The translations under genes were made by a program, and so were the position numbers. Of a stretch of 51,203 nt of DNA, positions 1-7,269 are shown in pieces. The notes under the pieces are model-generated. The model did not search any database and was not told the origin of the DNA. It saw only the letters and a program-made list of their open reading frames with translations. Within the stretch, counting starts at the first letter, position 1. The number at the start of each line of letters is the position of its first letter. The DNA comes from Roseovarius tolerans (GTDB taxonomy: Bacteria > Pseudomonadota > Alphaproteobacteria > Rhodobacterales > Rhodobacteraceae): positions 1 through 51,203 of the forward strand of contig NZ_FOBO01000022.1 in assembly GCF_900109855.1 (NCBI RefSeq), given 5' to 3'.

Positions 1-87
1 TCTTGTTCATCTTCGCTCCTTGGTGGCTGCGATGAACCAGAAATCCTCCGTTACGAAAACCTCAAATCTGTCCCATAGGCGCTGACG

Positions 88-1110
88 TCAGACATTCTCG
101 AACATACGAGACCCGGTTGCGAAGGGACCCGGCCTGCCATTTGGGGTAGACCACATGTCCTTCGCTGAGGTGATCATGACGTTCTCCATGGGGACGCCAC
201 GCAGGAGGCGTTCCTTGATTTTCTTGAGGGCATTCGAGACCTTCTTGTGGTGATCCTTAGTCATGGACTGCTGACCCGAGTAGGAGAAGCGGAGACGATT
301 GACAGAGGGCATGTCCCGCACCTCGATCAGGCGCTTGGCCTCATCGCGGAACTTGCGCTCCGACGCTGCGTCACGATCATGAGTGAAGGCGATGGCATTC
401 CGACGCATGAACCCTGCCATCAGTGACCCCTCGGCGAGGAACGTATAGATCGTCAGAGACCCCACAGCCTTCAGGAGGATCGGTGGCAGTTCCCAGACCA
501 GCACGTTCTCCCCGACAGAAAACAGGCTCTCGGCTTTGGCCATGCTGAACAGGGTCTTGCTCAGTTCGGGTAGGTCCTGCTTCCGTTCCCACTTATCAGA
601 TGGATAGACCATGCCGGTATCAGGATCGACGGTGGCGAACCCCTCGTCGATGTACAAACCTTTCCACGATTGGATCGAGACCCCTTGTGCCTTGGCACCA
701 GTTGTCATGACCTCTTGGGTGACGCTGTGAGCCACGCTCAAGACCTCATCAACCATCACGTCATAGCCAAGCAGCAGACCATCCTGTGCGAGGTATGCGA
801 TGTCAGTGAAAAGGGCATGCGTGGTGATGATAGAATGCCCACCGAGTAGGAGTTCACGCAGGTGATCTCTCTTGCGGTCGTGGACTGCGATGGCCCGCTT
901 CTCTGGGTTGTCATCTCGGGTGGAGATAGGCTCGACCAAGTCAATGGGGGCGTCCTTCATGAAGCGATCCACCTCGGAGTTGAGGGGCACCACGATCAGG
1001 TAGGACCGGTCAGGTGAGAGGCTGGCGATCAGGTCATTCGATTTGCCATAGCCACAATGGCGATCCTTGAGGATGACCTCGGGTGTTCTGTGCGTAAAGT
1101 CGTAGGGCAT
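88..1110 (-). CDS. P-loop helicase-like protein, possibly truncated by an in-frame TGA
   Basis: Protein of 340 residues of unknown exact function. A Walker A-like CGYGKSN lies at residues 19-25, an ITTHALF motif at 95-101 and a Walker B-like DVMVDEV at 117-123. This order resembles the first ATPase domain of superfamily 2 helicases, but the second RecA-like domain is not evident, so at 340 residues it is short. The ATG at 1110 is the only good start. After the TGA at 88-90 the same frame continues for 26 codons, with protein-like composition, to a second TGA at 7-9. That second TGA overlaps an ATG at 10-8 in an ATGA arrangement, as if the next gene were translationally coupled. The listed gene may therefore be a nonsense-truncated version of a longer one. 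The role is inferred from motifs only. Confidence 0.6.
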   Translation of the reverse strand: MPYDFTHRTPEVILKDRHCGYGKSNDLIASLSPDRSYLIVVPLNSEVDRFMKDAPIDLVEPISTRDDNPEKRAIAVHDRKRDHLRELLLGGHSIITTHALFTDIAYLAQDGLLLGYDVMVDEVLSVAHSVTQEVMTTGAKAQGVSIQSWKGLYIDEGFATVDPDTGMVYPSDKWERKQDLPELSKTLFSMAKAESLFSVGENVLVWELPPILLKAVGSLTIYTFLAEGSLMAGFMRRNAIAFTHDRDAASERKFRDEAKRLIEVRDMPSVNRLRFSYSGQQSMTKDHHKKVSNALKKIKERLLRGVPMENVMITSAKDMWSTPNGRPGPFATGSRMFENV

Positions 1111-2085
1111 GGTTGGGGTTTCCTTGTGTTGAGCATGGGGGACCGTCTGGTCATCGCTCGGATGCCAGCCAGATCACTTGGGATTTTTCTAGGGATTCCT
1201 CTTTACGGTAGAGGCTGATTAGTTGCCTAATTTCAGCCACTTAGAGGATGGCTGGGGCGCGTCTCACGTCCCATTCCTCAGGTTCAACCGCGTACGCAGT
1301 GCAGCCTGAGGGGTACTCGAGGGTGGCTTGAGTGAACACCACAATGGAGGATAGGAATTGATCACCCCTTACGGGTCTCATCTCGAGTGGTACTCAGATA
1401 TCCATCAGGTTCACCGTGTACACAGCGGTCCTGATGATGGCGGCTCGGGTGGTACTTTGGTGGGAGACCACAATGCAAATTGATACTGGTCACCCCTTAC
1501 CGGTCTTCATCTCGGGGTCATCATGAGTTGCACCCATGGTCATCGCCATGGGCTGGTCTCATCGTTGTTGTTGTGGCTGTTCCCTCTTCTGCTGACGGTG
1601 TGAAGCAACACGGCACCGGCTACTGCAGAACTTGCGGGTGCGCCTCTGAGGAGTCACCTTTGTGCCGCAGTGTCGGCAGTGGATAGGATGCTTGGGTATG
1701 CTGATGCTGTTGAGGTGCATGGCTGGGGTGTTCCTTGAGCGGAGCGTCGGGTGTCACTCCAAGTTGAGGAGGTGAAACGATATCGGTGAGTAACCCCTGC
1801 CAGCGTATGACAGGGGAGACGTAACGGTAGAGGATGAATAGCCCCTGCCAGCGCAGCACTAGCGTTGGTGACAGAGGTGGGGGAGGTATAGGGGAAATCT
1901 TTTGTTTGATCTTCTCTAGGAAGGTCCCTAATTCAAACGGCTGGAAACTCTGGGTATGCTTAGAGGCGCATCTCGGGGTGCATCTCTAGGGAAATCTTTT
2001 GTTTGTTCTTCTCTAGGCGTAGGGGTATTTCAAGCGGCTGGGAATACAGGATTTTCTGAACCCATCACCACTCTACTCGGGTCGC
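1111..2085. other. 975-bp non-coding stretch with structured repeats
   Basis: No convincing gene is seen. Short open frames exist on both strands, but none has a ribosome site or recognisable protein character. The stretch is instead filled with imperfect repeats: two hairpin-containing units at 1276-1515, a perfect 7-bp-stem hairpin CCCATGG/CCATGGG at 1533-1552, a repeated CCCCTGCCAGCG at about 1794 and 1843, and three copies of a TTCTTCTCTAGG block at 1891-2141. The density of structure suggests a regulatory, replication or ncRNA region of an accessory element. Confidence 0.6.
1276..1515. repeat. two tandem imperfect ~126-bp units with covarying hairpins
   Basis: Unit A starts with CCTCAGG (1276-1282), an inner palindrome GCGTACGC (1290-1297) and CCTGAGG (1305-1311). 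Unit B has CATCAGG (1403-1409), GTGTACAC (1416-1423) and CCTGATG (1430-1436). Both end with a CACCCCTTAC-GGTCT-CATCTCG block (about 1363-1385 and 1491-1514). The stem differences are compensatory in both nested stems, so pairing appears to have been conserved, in DNA or in RNA. Confidence 0.6.
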
Positions 2086-2141
2086 TCAAGGAACTCCCGG
2101 TCTCCTGCACATAGGGAATGATCTTGTCTGTTCTTCTCTAG
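1891..2141. repeat. three dispersed copies of a ~29-bp TTCTTCTCTAGG block
   Basis: Near-identical blocks of the form GGGAAATC-TTTTGTTTG-TTCTTCTCTAGG lie at 1891-1920, 1989-2017 and, more diverged, 2113-2141. The first two are followed by a further shared stretch ending in CGGCTGG. The tail of the third, CTAGGGTGTCGGGTA (2138-2152), recurs exactly at 2834-2848 just upstream of the gene at 2261-2809. Their place upstream of or between small minus-strand genes fits repeated leader or regulatory sequences. No function is known to me. Confidence 0.5.
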
Positions 2142-2268
2142 GGTGTCGGGTAATTGACCTACCGTTGAAATCATTGGGTTTTTCGGGTTGATCGTCCGTA
2201 CGTACGGAGGATTGTGCTGTTGCCTTCACCTCAATGAGGCTGCGGGACTTGGGCTTGCGGTTAAACAT
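2086..2268 (-). CDS. small hypothetical protein, possible partial duplicate of upstream gene
   Basis: Frame of 60 codons whose ATG lies within the last codons of the gene at 2261-2809 (8-bp overlap), which would allow coupled translation. Its residues 25-33 (TDDQPEKPN) repeat a DDQPEKPN segment of the upstream protein, and the DNA around it is also similar (2160-2210 versus 2433-2490). The C-terminal third is read through one of the TTCTTCTCTAGG repeats and may not be under protein selection. It could be a fragment produced by a local duplication rather than a functional gene. Confidence 0.3.
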   Translation of the reverse strand: MFNRKPKSRSLIEVKATAQSSVRTDDQPEKPNDFNGRSITRHPREEQTRSFPMCRRPGVP

Positions 2269-2809
2269 TGAGTATTCCTTCGATTTGCTGGAGTTGATCT
2301 TCGGTTGCGTTGTCCAACCGGCTTTTGAGTACGCGGATGCGCTGGGCGTGGGCCTTGGCGTTGATGTCCTCGGCCTCTTTCACGGGGTCTGCTTGAGGTT
2401 CAGGCTGGGGGCGTGACTGTTTTGTGGAGGCCCTTTCGTTGTTTTCATTGGGTTTTTCTGGCTGATCGTCCGCTGAACAGCGGCGGTACGCTTTGGCATC
2501 GTCACGGGTCTTTGCGTGTGCCGCCTTGGAACTTTCGTTGCTCCGCGCCCGTACCTCTTCTTCTGTCTTCGTCCCGTCAGCGATGGCGATCACCTCGTAG
2601 GCGCGGGATTTTCCGATGGGGCAGTGTTCAGCCAGAAACTTCTCGAACGTCATCCCCCTCGTTCTGAGGACGCGACGCTTGGCTTCCGAGAGGTAGATAC
2701 CAGCCGACTTGTAGTGTTCCTCGGCCTTGCCTTGTGCCTTCTCAGCCACCTTGTAGTGAGCATGAGCAGAGGCACCCATCTGATCGAGGGGTGTATCTGA
2801 GAGGTCCAT
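2261..2809 (-). CDS. hypothetical protein, helical, phage/plasmid type
   Basis: Protein of 182 residues that I do not recognise. Residues 20-55 are rich in Ala, Lys and Glu and look helical (EAKRRVLRTRG). They are followed by FLAEHCPIGKSRAYEVIAIA at about 58-77, which has the look of a helix-turn-helix: the pattern resembles the helical N-part of DUF3102-type proteins of phages and plasmids. The middle (105-145) is polar and low in complexity (QPEKPNENN, QPEPQADP), and a short coiled-coil-like segment closes the protein. A DNA-binding or replication-accessory role is conceivable but unproven. The ATG at 2809 is preceded by GGATCACCTC on the coding strand, a plausible ribosome site. Confidence 0.55.
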   Translation of the reverse strand: MDLSDTPLDQMGASAHAHYKVAEKAQGKAEEHYKSAGIYLSEAKRRVLRTRGMTFEKFLAEHCPIGKSRAYEVIAIADGTKTEEEVRARSNESSKAAHAKTRDDAKAYRRCSADDQPEKPNENNERASTKQSRPQPEPQADPVKEAEDINAKAHAQRIRVLKSRLDNATEDQLQQIEGILNV

Positions 2810-2910
2810 GAGGTGATCCTTTCGGAGTTAAATCTAGGGTGTCGGGTATTACTCAGAGAGGCCTCCACAAATCGCCTTCGCGACCTCCGCTCCTGCGCCG
2901 TTCCTGAGGC

Positions 2911-3072
2911 TTACTTCGTTAAGATCGCCACTTCGTTCCGCAAGCTGCTCAGTAGATGCCGTTCGCGCTCTGCCGGTGATGCCACGGGGTCTTCTGTCAA
3001 CTCGTGGATACGCTGATCGAGGGTCTCGAGGATGGTCGCGAGGTCACTCTGGGTTTGCTGTGAGATGGTCAT
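2911..3072 (-). CDS. small hypothetical helical protein
   Basis: Protein of 53 residues if the ATG at 3072 is used. This start has GGAG seven bases upstream, whereas the ATG four codons earlier (3084) has no visible ribosome site. The sequence (ILETLDQRIHELTEDP, then an ERERHLLSSLRNEVAIL helix) reads as two amphipathic helices, typical of small phage or plasmid accessory proteins. It lies upstream of the 2261-2809 gene on the same strand and is probably co-transcribed with it. No family is recognised. Confidence 0.45.
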   Translation of the reverse strand: MTISQQTQSDLATILETLDQRIHELTEDPVASPAERERHLLSSLRNEVAILTK

Positions 3073-3084
3073 TTGATGCTCCAT

Positions 3085-3507
3085 GATTGGTTTATGCCCG
3101 TACCGGGCGGCAGTGGAACCTGCATAGAAAGCATGGAAGCACTTGGTCAACGACGTTGGCTTGAGATTTCGTAGGGATTGCAATGGGGTAAGGGTCGCGG
3201 TTGATCGGCTATGCACCCCCTTGATCCCTCGTTGTCACGGCGTGATTCAAAACCACAGGAAAACAGAAGGAAAAGCGAGCAATCAACAGACAATACCTGT
3301 TTGCGTTTTACCGAATGATCACCCGAGACAGCCTATGTGACCCCTGAAAGTCCGCTCGTGGGCGGTGCCAGACCGACTGTTAGGGTTGACAGGTGATTCA
3401 CCCTTACAATAGGAACCGTACTCGAACCACCAACGAGAGTAAGCCTGAGGTTCGTTAGGTATTTGGTCTGCTGGGTGTAACCTACCGTTTTTCCTACCTG
3501 ATCACGT
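3085..3507. other. gene-free stretch upstream of tRNA-Leu
   Basis: No supported gene. The tRNA promoter must lie here. A TTGACA at 3386-3391 is seen, but the nearest TACAAT follows after only 13 bp, too close for a standard sigma-70 promoter, so no promoter is called. Nothing else stands out. Confidence 0.4.
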
Positions 3508-3594
3508 GCGGTCGTGGCGGAATTGGTAGACGCGCAGCGTTGAGGTCGCTGTGGGGTAACACCCGTGGAAGTTCGAGTCTTCTCGACCGCACCA
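3508..3594 (+). tRNA. tRNA-Leu (anticodon GAG), CCA encoded
   Basis: The acceptor stem GCGGTCG (3508-3514) pairs with CGACCGC (3584-3590), followed by A and an encoded CCA. The anticodon stem-loop CAGCG-TTGAGGT-CGCTG gives anticodon GAG, read as leucine. A long variable arm, GTGGGGTAACACCCGT, sits before the TTCGAGT T-loop, as expected for a class II tRNA. The 3' end is the integration site of the adjacent element: its last 23 bp are repeated at 18448-18470. The element restores the 3' end, so the tRNA gene remains whole. Confidence 0.95.
3572..3594 (+). repeat. attL: end of tRNA-Leu
   Basis: The 23-bp sequence, from TTCGAG to CGCACCA, is identical to 18448-18470. It spans the T-loop, the acceptor 3' strand and CCA, the usual crossover region for tRNA-targeting tyrosine integrases. 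Confidence 0.9.
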
Positions 3595-3599
3595 ACATC

Positions 3600-3708
3600 T
3601 TGTGCAAAGTATCCCTCTGATATATAAGAAAACCCTGATAACCAAGGCTTTCTGGCGATAGCCGCGCCAGAGTTTTGTGCACAAACTTTGCACAAACTTT
3701 GCACAAAA
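3600..3708. repeat. integrase arm-type repeats beside attL
   Basis: CTTTGCACAAA occurs in tandem at 3686-3696 and 3697-3707, preceded by a partial GTGCACAAA at 3677-3685, so three sites share an 11-bp period. An inverted copy, TTGTGCAAAG, lies at 3600-3609, six bases inside attL. The same motif occurs beside attR. The cluster directly precedes the integrase start at 3721, so integrase binding could also repress its own gene. Confidence 0.7.
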
Positions 3709-3720
3709 GGGGTTTGACCA

Positions 3721-5355
3721 GTGGAGAAGATCGACGGCGCAAAGCGCATTGGCGAGACATGGCATTACTACAAACGTGTGCCAAAACGACTCGTGGAAGC
3801 CTATGATTTGCCCGAATTCAAGCGCGGCACCATGGGGACCAAGGACCCAGACAAGGCGCGTGTGCTTGCGCGGGCTATGCTCGCAGAACTTGATGACTTA
3901 GAAGCAAAGCTGGATTCAGTGTCCGAGCGCGTGAAGGTCTTTGGTGACCTCTCCGCCAAGGAACAGGGCCAACTTGAGCGCGACATTGACCAGAACATCG
4001 CGGCGCTTCCACCGGACCAGCGACAACTATTACAGAAGGCAGGCGGCGCAATGCAGGCCATTCGCGATATGGAAGCGCATGACGCCTCCGCTGCATTCAT
4101 GACTGGGGCTGTTGGTGCCGACTATCGGTTGAAGGATGATTTGGGCGAAGAATACGACCCGGACGAACGTGAGATTGATGAGGCGGCGGACGAGTCGTTT
4201 CTGGCGCTTCAACAGAAAAAGGGTGAAGCCTATCGCGGTGCTTTGAGCGCCGCCGATGTGATTGAACCCGACGCAAGCGCCACGGGCCTTCGCGCGCTTC
4301 TCGACAAGTTTTGCGATGCCAAAGGCTACGTCAACACTGACAAGATCAAGAATAAGACTCGGGGTCAGTATGAATATGCCGTGCGCCGGTTTGTCGAATA
4401 CCACGGCGATGTGCCTCTTGCCGATCTGACACGAAAGCACCTGTCAGACTTCGCGGCGGACTTCCTGAAATTGCCCGTATCGTCGCGCAAAGACATCCGT
4501 CCGCTGGCCTTTCGGGATGCGGTCAGGATAGCAGACCGGGAAGGCCTTGACCGTGTGTCTGTACGCACTCGCGACCAGAATTTGATGCTGTTAAAGGCGC
4601 TCATGTCATGGGCGGCGGGGGAGGGGCACCGCGTAGGTGTTGATCCTTGGCGCGGTTACAATCCGACCGTGGCAAAGCAGAAGTATAGTGCTCAGCGTAA
4701 GAAGAAAAAACACGTATTCACCCGCGATGAAGTGAAGGCGGTTGTGGTGCACGCCAGTAAGACTCGCGACGCAAATACCGTGGATTTCTGGGGGCCTCTG
4801 TTCGGTGCCTTCCATGGGTTGCGACTTGAAGAGGTGGCACAGTTGCGCGTCGGTGACGTGACGACCGAAGAGGGGTTGCTATGCCTGTCTGTGACCGATG
4901 AGGCGGAATTGCAGAAGGTCAAGAACGAGAACACGTTTAGGACCATTCCGATCCACCTAGGGCTTGTAGAGCGGGAGTTTGAGGGCTTTGTGACACGCCG
5001 CCGTCAGGCGGGGGGTGATATGCTCTTCATGGAAGCGGAGCGATGGGGCGGGGCGCTTCATGAAATCGCTTATGATGGTCAAGGGCGCTATGGCACTATG
5101 TATGGTTCGCGTTTCGCGCGTGAATTGGGGAAGCTGAATATTAAAGGTTACAAGGTCGGCTATCACAGCTTTCGCCATGCATGGACCGATCTTGCCCGCA
5201 ATGCCGGGATCAACCCAGAGCAACGCCGCGCATTGGCCGGGCGGGACAGTGACGCCGATGACTACAGAGTCGATGGAATAGAAGACAAGTATGGTCACGG
5301 TTTTGCTATTTCGGTCTTGGCGGACAGTCTGAACAGGTTGAAGCCGCTGGATTGA
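3721..5355 (+). CDS. int: tyrosine-type site-specific integrase
   Basis: Integrase of 544 residues that would recombine the tRNA-Leu attachment site. The N-terminal half is helical and probably binds the arm-type repeats. A core-binding (SAM-like) region at about 190-300 precedes the catalytic domain. Catalytic residues seen: Arg368 in HGLRLEEV, His482 and Arg485 in the YHSFRH box, and Tyr524 in DKYGHG near the C-terminus as the probable nucleophile. The GTG at 3721 is chosen because it follows a GGGG stretch at suitable spacing and the protein reads as integrase from there (KRIGETWHYYKRVPKRL). The next in-frame ATG is at 3832, inside this N-terminal part. Location next to attL and inward orientation are typical of genomic islands and satellites. 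Confidence 0.95.
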   Translation: MEKIDGAKRIGETWHYYKRVPKRLVEAYDLPEFKRGTMGTKDPDKARVLARAMLAELDDLEAKLDSVSERVKVFGDLSAKEQGQLERDIDQNIAALPPDQRQLLQKAGGAMQAIRDMEAHDASAAFMTGAVGADYRLKDDLGEEYDPDEREIDEAADESFLALQQKKGEAYRGALSAADVIEPDASATGLRALLDKFCDAKGYVNTDKIKNKTRGQYEYAVRRFVEYHGDVPLADLTRKHLSDFAADFLKLPVSSRKDIRPLAFRDAVRIADREGLDRVSVRTRDQNLMLLKALMSWAAGEGHRVGVDPWRGYNPTVAKQKYSAQRKKKKHVFTRDEVKAVVVHASKTRDANTVDFWGPLFGAFHGLRLEEVAQLRVGDVTTEEGLLCLSVTDEAELQKVKNENTFRTIPIHLGLVEREFEGFVTRRRQAGGDMLFMEAERWGGALHEIAYDGQGRYGTMYGSRFARELGKLNIKGYKVGYHSFRHAWTDLARNAGINPEQRRALAGRDSDADDYRVDGIEDKYGHGFAISVLADSLNRLKPLD

Positions 5356-5366
5356 ACTGCGTCTAA

Positions 5367-5456
5367 GTCATTGTTTCTAAACAAATGACCCGTTGTCATT
5401 CGGTGATTTTCCATTTTTGTGGTATACACAAAGCACAGAGTGGACATTCAGTGTCC
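5367..5456. promoter_or_regulatory. cluster of short palindromes downstream of integrase
   Basis: Three inverted repeats lie in the gap between integrase and the next gene: GTCATT/AATGAC (5367-5389), TTTGTG-GTATA-CACAAA (5416-5432) and GGACA-TTCAG-TGTCC (5442-5456). They may be operators for the small-gene operon that starts at 5486, or the first may end integrase transcription. The assignment rests on symmetry alone. Confidence 0.35.
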
Positions 5457-5485
5457 CCAAAAATCCCACAGATTTGGAAACGAGA

Positions 5486-5977
5486 ATGAATCAAGATTTA
5501 GACAGCTTTCGTATGGTCATAAGCGATGATGCAAAGCGTGGTGGCGACATGCACACGCGATGGTTGGAGCGCAGTCAACAGATCATCGACACAATGGCCG
5601 CGCGAAACGTGACCGTCTCGAAAGAGGATGTTGCGCTATCCAACTCAGCGCGCATCTACGCTCTTACCGGCGCTGAGAGCGGAGACGCTATCGTGGAACT
5701 GACACAATGCTTGCCACAGGTGCAGCACCAGCAGGAACTACGCGAGGTGCGAGACGCGCTCAGCCGCGAAGACCACCCGCAACACGACGCGCTCCAAGCG
5801 AAGCTGGACGGCATGAGTCAGCACCAAAAAATGGCTTATGCCCGCACGTTGCCACCGGCGGAGGCTGCTCCGCAGCGGGAGTATAACGCCAGTGAACGGG
5901 CTGAGTTGATCAGGCAAAACGCCCGCTTGCCGTATAAAATGAAGATCGACCACGCCCGCAAACATGGATTGCTATAA
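5486..5977 (+). CDS. hypothetical protein of the element
   Basis: Protein of 163 residues if started at the ATG at 5486, which follows a GGAAACGAG stretch. A longer frame upstream is not protein-like. The sequence is polar and helical (SQQIIDTMAARNVTVSKEDV near the N-terminus, ERAELIRQNARLPYKMKIDHA near the C-terminus) and has no motif I recognise. It is the first gene of a tightly coupled group: its TAA overlaps the ATG of the next gene by one base (TAATG). Small proteins in this position in satellites are often regulators, but nothing in the sequence proves this. Confidence 0.6.
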   Translation: MNQDLDSFRMVISDDAKRGGDMHTRWLERSQQIIDTMAARNVTVSKEDVALSNSARIYALTGAESGDAIVELTQCLPQVQHQQELREVRDALSREDHPQHDALQAKLDGMSQHQKMAYARTLPPAEAAPQREYNASERAELIRQNARLPYKMKIDHARKHGLL

Positions 5978-6231
5978 TGCTCTACATCTCCACAACTGAC
6001 ATCGCCGAAGCGATGGACATCCAAAAAAATACACTGTTCAAATGCCTCTCTTTTCTTGGCGGGATTCCGTCCCCCACCGCCAAGATTCGAAGCCCACGCT
6101 CAAAGTGGCCTGAGAAAGGATTCGAGATCGAATCCGCACTGGCATTCTTGCGGGTGTCTCCCTTCCTAACGCCGAGCGTAGAGGGTGAGCTAAGATCACG
6201 CGCGCGTGTCTCGCAGCGTGAAATGGTATGA
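5977..6231 (+). CDS. small putative helix-turn-helix protein
   Basis: Protein of 84 residues. Residues 6-25 (TTDIAEAMDIQKNTLFKCLS) have the pattern of a helix-turn-helix, with a short turn after AMDI, followed by a basic patch (KIRSPRSKW). It resembles small excisionase or AlpA-like DNA-binding proteins of integrative elements, and its position two genes from the integrase fits that role. The ATG overlaps the upstream stop by one base, and its own stop overlaps the next ATG (ATGA), so translation is coupled on both sides. Function is inferred. Confidence 0.5.
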   Translation: MLYISTTDIAEAMDIQKNTLFKCLSFLGGIPSPTAKIRSPRSKWPEKGFEIESALAFLRVSPFLTPSVEGELRSRARVSQREMV

Positions 6232-6734
6232 CCGATCCCATTGAACCGGGCAGCGTAGCCCTTAAGCCGCGCCCGGAAAGGTTCTGTCAGATTCTTGCAA
6301 ACGACGGTGGGACGTTTTTGGACGCCTACCTCCGATCCACTAAGGGCCACCCGCCCGAAGCCACACCGGGCCGTAGGGTGTCAGCGTCGCGTATGGCGGC
6401 GCGTTTGGACGTGAGAGATAGAATTGCTTTCCTGCGCCGTGAAGCCGCAAAGAAAGCCGCTGAACAGCCCGCAGAGCTTATCACAACAGAGCGCCTACAG
6501 GTTTTGATGGAAGATGTAACCGCCAGCTTGATGGGGGCTGCCATCGCCGCCTCCAACAGTGGAAACCATGGAACCGGGCAAGCGATAAGAGGCTCCATAA
6601 CCGTCCACGCTGGTAGGTCAGCCCGCGTTGTAAAGCGCACGCCCGCGCCCGAACGGATGGCTGATTCCGTTGATCTGGATGGTGCGCTTGAACGCCTTCA
6701 CTATTGTTGCTGTCATCGGGACAATGAGGTCTGA
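6228..6734 (+). CDS. small terminase subunit-like protein
   Basis: Protein of 168 residues. The N-terminal half matches the general pattern of phage terminase small subunits of the Terminase_2 type: an FCQIL...FLDAYLRSTKG segment (19-40), then SASRMAARLDVRDRIAFLR (52-70) and an AAKKAAEQ helix. In that family this portion binds the phage pac/cos DNA. The C-terminal part (about 115-168) does not resemble the oligomerisation or ATPase-contact region. No large terminase follows. A lone TerS in an element with its own integrase and primase is how several phage satellites redirect packaging into helper capsids. The call rests on pattern similarity, not on a search. The ATG overlaps the upstream TGA (ATGA). 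Confidence 0.5.
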   Translation: MTDPIEPGSVALKPRPERFCQILANDGGTFLDAYLRSTKGHPPEATPGRRVSASRMAARLDVRDRIAFLRREAAKKAAEQPAELITTERLQVLMEDVTASLMGAAIAASNSGNHGTGQAIRGSITVHAGRSARVVKRTPAPERMADSVDLDGALERLHYCCCHRDNEV

Positions 6735-6736
6735 AA

Positions 6737-7117
6737 ATGAATACTGTTGAATCGTTGATTTACGTCTGCACGCAAGGGTCCGCGCGTATCCGCGAAATAA
6801 CCGAGCGGCTGGCCAGCGCCACACCCCGCCAGACTGAGTCTCTTTTGAAGACGTTGCAGCGCGAATGCGACACCACCAGCGCCGGGCTTGCCCGCCTATC
6901 GACATATGAGATTCCAGACGAAGAGACGCTGCAAGACACGTCTGCGCCCACCGCTGATCCTCGCCTAATCCTTGTAGCCAAGCTTGGCGTTGACGCCGTC
7001 CAGAACGGTTTCTGTGCGTGTGGTGGTGTGATTGCAGGCGAAGCCCCGATGGCTGACATTACTGTGCACGCGCCAATGAAAAAGCGAGCCAGAGAACAGG
7101 CATCGAAAGACGATTAA
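6737..7117 (+). CDS. hypothetical protein of the element
   Basis: Protein of 126 residues, unrecognised. The N-terminus (residues 1-50) is helical and Arg/Glu-rich (ARIREITERLASATPRQTES). A CACG pair of cysteines at about 98-100 and a basic C-terminal tail (MKKRAREQASKDD) follow. The ATG lies 2 bp after the TerS-like stop and has GAGG nine bases upstream, so it is in the same operon. It is followed by a series of hairpins that ends in a terminator. Confidence 0.55.
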   Translation: MNTVESLIYVCTQGSARIREITERLASATPRQTESLLKTLQRECDTTSAGLARLSTYEIPDEETLQDTSAPTADPRLILVAKLGVDAVQNGFCACGGVIAGEAPMADITVHAPMKKRAREQASKDD

Positions 7118-7122
7118 ACGAA

Positions 7123-7191
7123 CACGGGCTGTCAAGTGCCCGTGGACCGCGATGGTCCGCCCCGGCGGCGGGTTAACTTTCCCGCCGCCGG
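7123..7191 (+). other. three consecutive hairpins in an intergenic region
   Basis: CACGGGC/GCCCGTG (7123-7144), GGACC/GGTCC (7144-7158) and an 11-bp stem CCGGCGGCGGG/CCCGCCGCCGG (7162-7191) stand almost back to back and lead into a terminator hairpin at 7200. The arrangement is too elaborate for a simple terminator and could be an ncRNA, a protective 3' structure or a packaging/recognition site. Confidence 0.5.
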
Positions 7192-7199
7192 TCCTTACT

Positions 7200-7224
7200 G
7201 GTCGTCCCGAAACGACCGTTTTTT
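7200..7224 (+). terminator. rho-independent terminator
   Basis: The stem GGTCGT-TCCCGA-like loop-ACGACC (7200-7217) is followed by GTTTTTT (7218-7224). It closes the operon 5486-7117 or an ncRNA formed by the preceding hairpins. Confidence 0.75.
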
Positions 7225-7269
7225 AAACAATCCTAACCCGGCGAGGACAAATTCAATGGACAGATAACC

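Noticed and set aside
1480..1859. Two short open frames (1480-1686 plus, 1620-1859 minus)
   Set aside because: They overlap each other and the structured repeats, have no ribosome site and show repeat-derived sequence rather than a fold.
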